The position numbers and the translations under genes were made by a program. Positions 5,650-6,176 of a DNA stretch of 6,176 nt are shown piece after piece. Origin of the DNA: Prevotellaceae bacterium (lineage in GTDB: Bacteria > Bacteroidota > Bacteroidia > Bacteroidales > UBA932); assembly GCA_031268055.1 (NCBI GenBank), contig JAIRXY010000064.1, positions 1-6,176 of the forward strand, given 5' to 3'. Numbering within the stretch: position 1 is the first letter of the stretch; each line of letters starts with the position of its first letter. The notes below the pieces were generated by a model that was given only the letters and a program-made list of their open reading frames with translations, did not search any database and had not been told where the DNA came from.

Positions 5650-6176
5650 ATGAAAGAAGCAATGGAAGAGGCGATAGAAGAAACAACGATAGGAGCGAGG
5701 TTAAACCCGCTTAACGACTACCTGTTCATGAAGTACATGGGCGAGAAGGGCGATGAGGAGCAGCTCGCGGCCTTTCTCAGCGTTGTTTTGCAAAAGACAG
5801 GCAGGCACGGCATTAAGTCGATAGAAATTGTCGAAAACAAGGCCATGTCCGCCGAAATAATAGGCGACAAGTCCAGCATTCTGGACGTACGGGCAACCTT
5901 AGACGACGGCACGAAGGTAAACATTGAAGTCCAGCTCCGCAACCTGTACAACATGGACAGGCGGAGCCTGTTCTACTGGAGCCGCGAGTACACCCGCGGC
6001 ATTAGCGCCGGGCAGGACTACGAGAAGCTGCCGAACGTTATAGCCATCAACATTATTAACTTCAACCTTGTTAATATTGACGCGGTGCACACCAGCTTTC
6101 ACCTGTGGGAAGACCACCACAAAGACTGCCTGCTCACGGACGCGCTGGAGGTGCACTTCATCGACATGGTAAGGTT
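5650..6176 (+). CDS. Rpn family PD-(D/E)XK nuclease / putative transposase (3' end outside window)
   Basis: Only the first 175 codons are present; the frame is open to the window edge, and full members are usually about 280-330 residues. The family (PDDEXK_2, related to E. coli RpnA) comprises DNA nucleases that promote RecA-independent recombination; many copies carry the label putative transposase. After an acidic N-terminus (residues 1-17), LNPLNDYLFMKYMG (18-31) is the family's opening block and AAFLSVVL (40-47) the next helix. The nuclease signature is SSILDVRA (75-82) with Asp79, then KVNIEVQ (89-95) with Glu93 and Gln95; Gln in place of the classical Lys is normal in this family. RRSLFYWSREYTRGISAGQDYEKL (104-127) also matches. 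ATG 5650 is chosen for its distance from the promoter; ATG 5662 is possible. It is a separate transcription unit from lnt. Confidence 0.92.
   Translation, partial: MKEAMEEAIEETTIGARLNPLNDYLFMKYMGEKGDEEQLAAFLSVVLQKTGRHGIKSIEIVENKAMSAEIIGDKSSILDVRATLDDGTKVNIEVQLRNLYNMDRRSLFYWSREYTRGISAGQDYEKLPNVIAINIINFNLVNIDAVHTSFHLWEDHHKDCLLTDALEVHFIDMVR

Noticed and set aside
5718..6156. Minus-strand frames opposite the Rpn-type gene
   Set aside because: The plus strand encodes a well-matched nuclease domain across the whole stretch, so these are shadows.

Overview
The window looks like chromosomal DNA of a member of the Bacteroidota, probably an uncultured Bacteroidales-type bacterium. Three things point there. 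Three of the four genes are preceded by the Bacteroidota-type -7 box TAnnTTTG (TATCTTTG, TATCTTTG, TATATTTG). None of those three starts has a Shine-Dalgarno sequence; their leaders are A/T-rich instead. The lysyl-tRNA synthetase carries the long C-terminal extension and the [14 protein letters not shown] signature I associate with Bacteroidota. The species cannot be named from sequence alone.

Layout: 1-352 is an AT-rich non-coding stretch with short direct repeats. A promoter (353-360) and a ~120-nt untranslated leader precede lysS (482-2209, +), a complete class II lysyl-tRNA synthetase. A 15-bp perfect palindrome follows it. Convergent to lysS is a LysE/RhtB-type six-helix transporter (2302-2952, -). 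Next comes an ~820-bp intergenic region (2953-3774). It contains a MITE-like palindromic element (3185-3509) with 76-bp inverted arms and 12-bp flanking direct repeats, set within an older, smaller inverted repeat (3164-3602). It also holds two divergent promoter candidates. lnt (3775-5445, +), apolipoprotein N-acyltransferase, follows. Its last ~30 codons run through a heptanucleotide tandem repeat and a second copy of the palindrome found after lysS. After a terminator-like structure (5484-5559) and a promoter, the window ends inside a PD-(D/E)XK nuclease of the Rpn / PDDEXK_2 family (5650 to the edge, +), which is cut off at the right edge.

The genes do not form one operon or pathway: lysS serves translation, lnt completes lipoprotein maturation in the inner membrane, the LysE-type protein is a probable exporter of unknown substrate, and the Rpn-type gene is an accessory nuclease. 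No CRISPR array, phage, toxin-antitoxin pair or clear new defence system is visible. The unusual content is in the repeats: the MITE-like element, the shared gene-end palindrome, and the repeat-encoded tail of Lnt.
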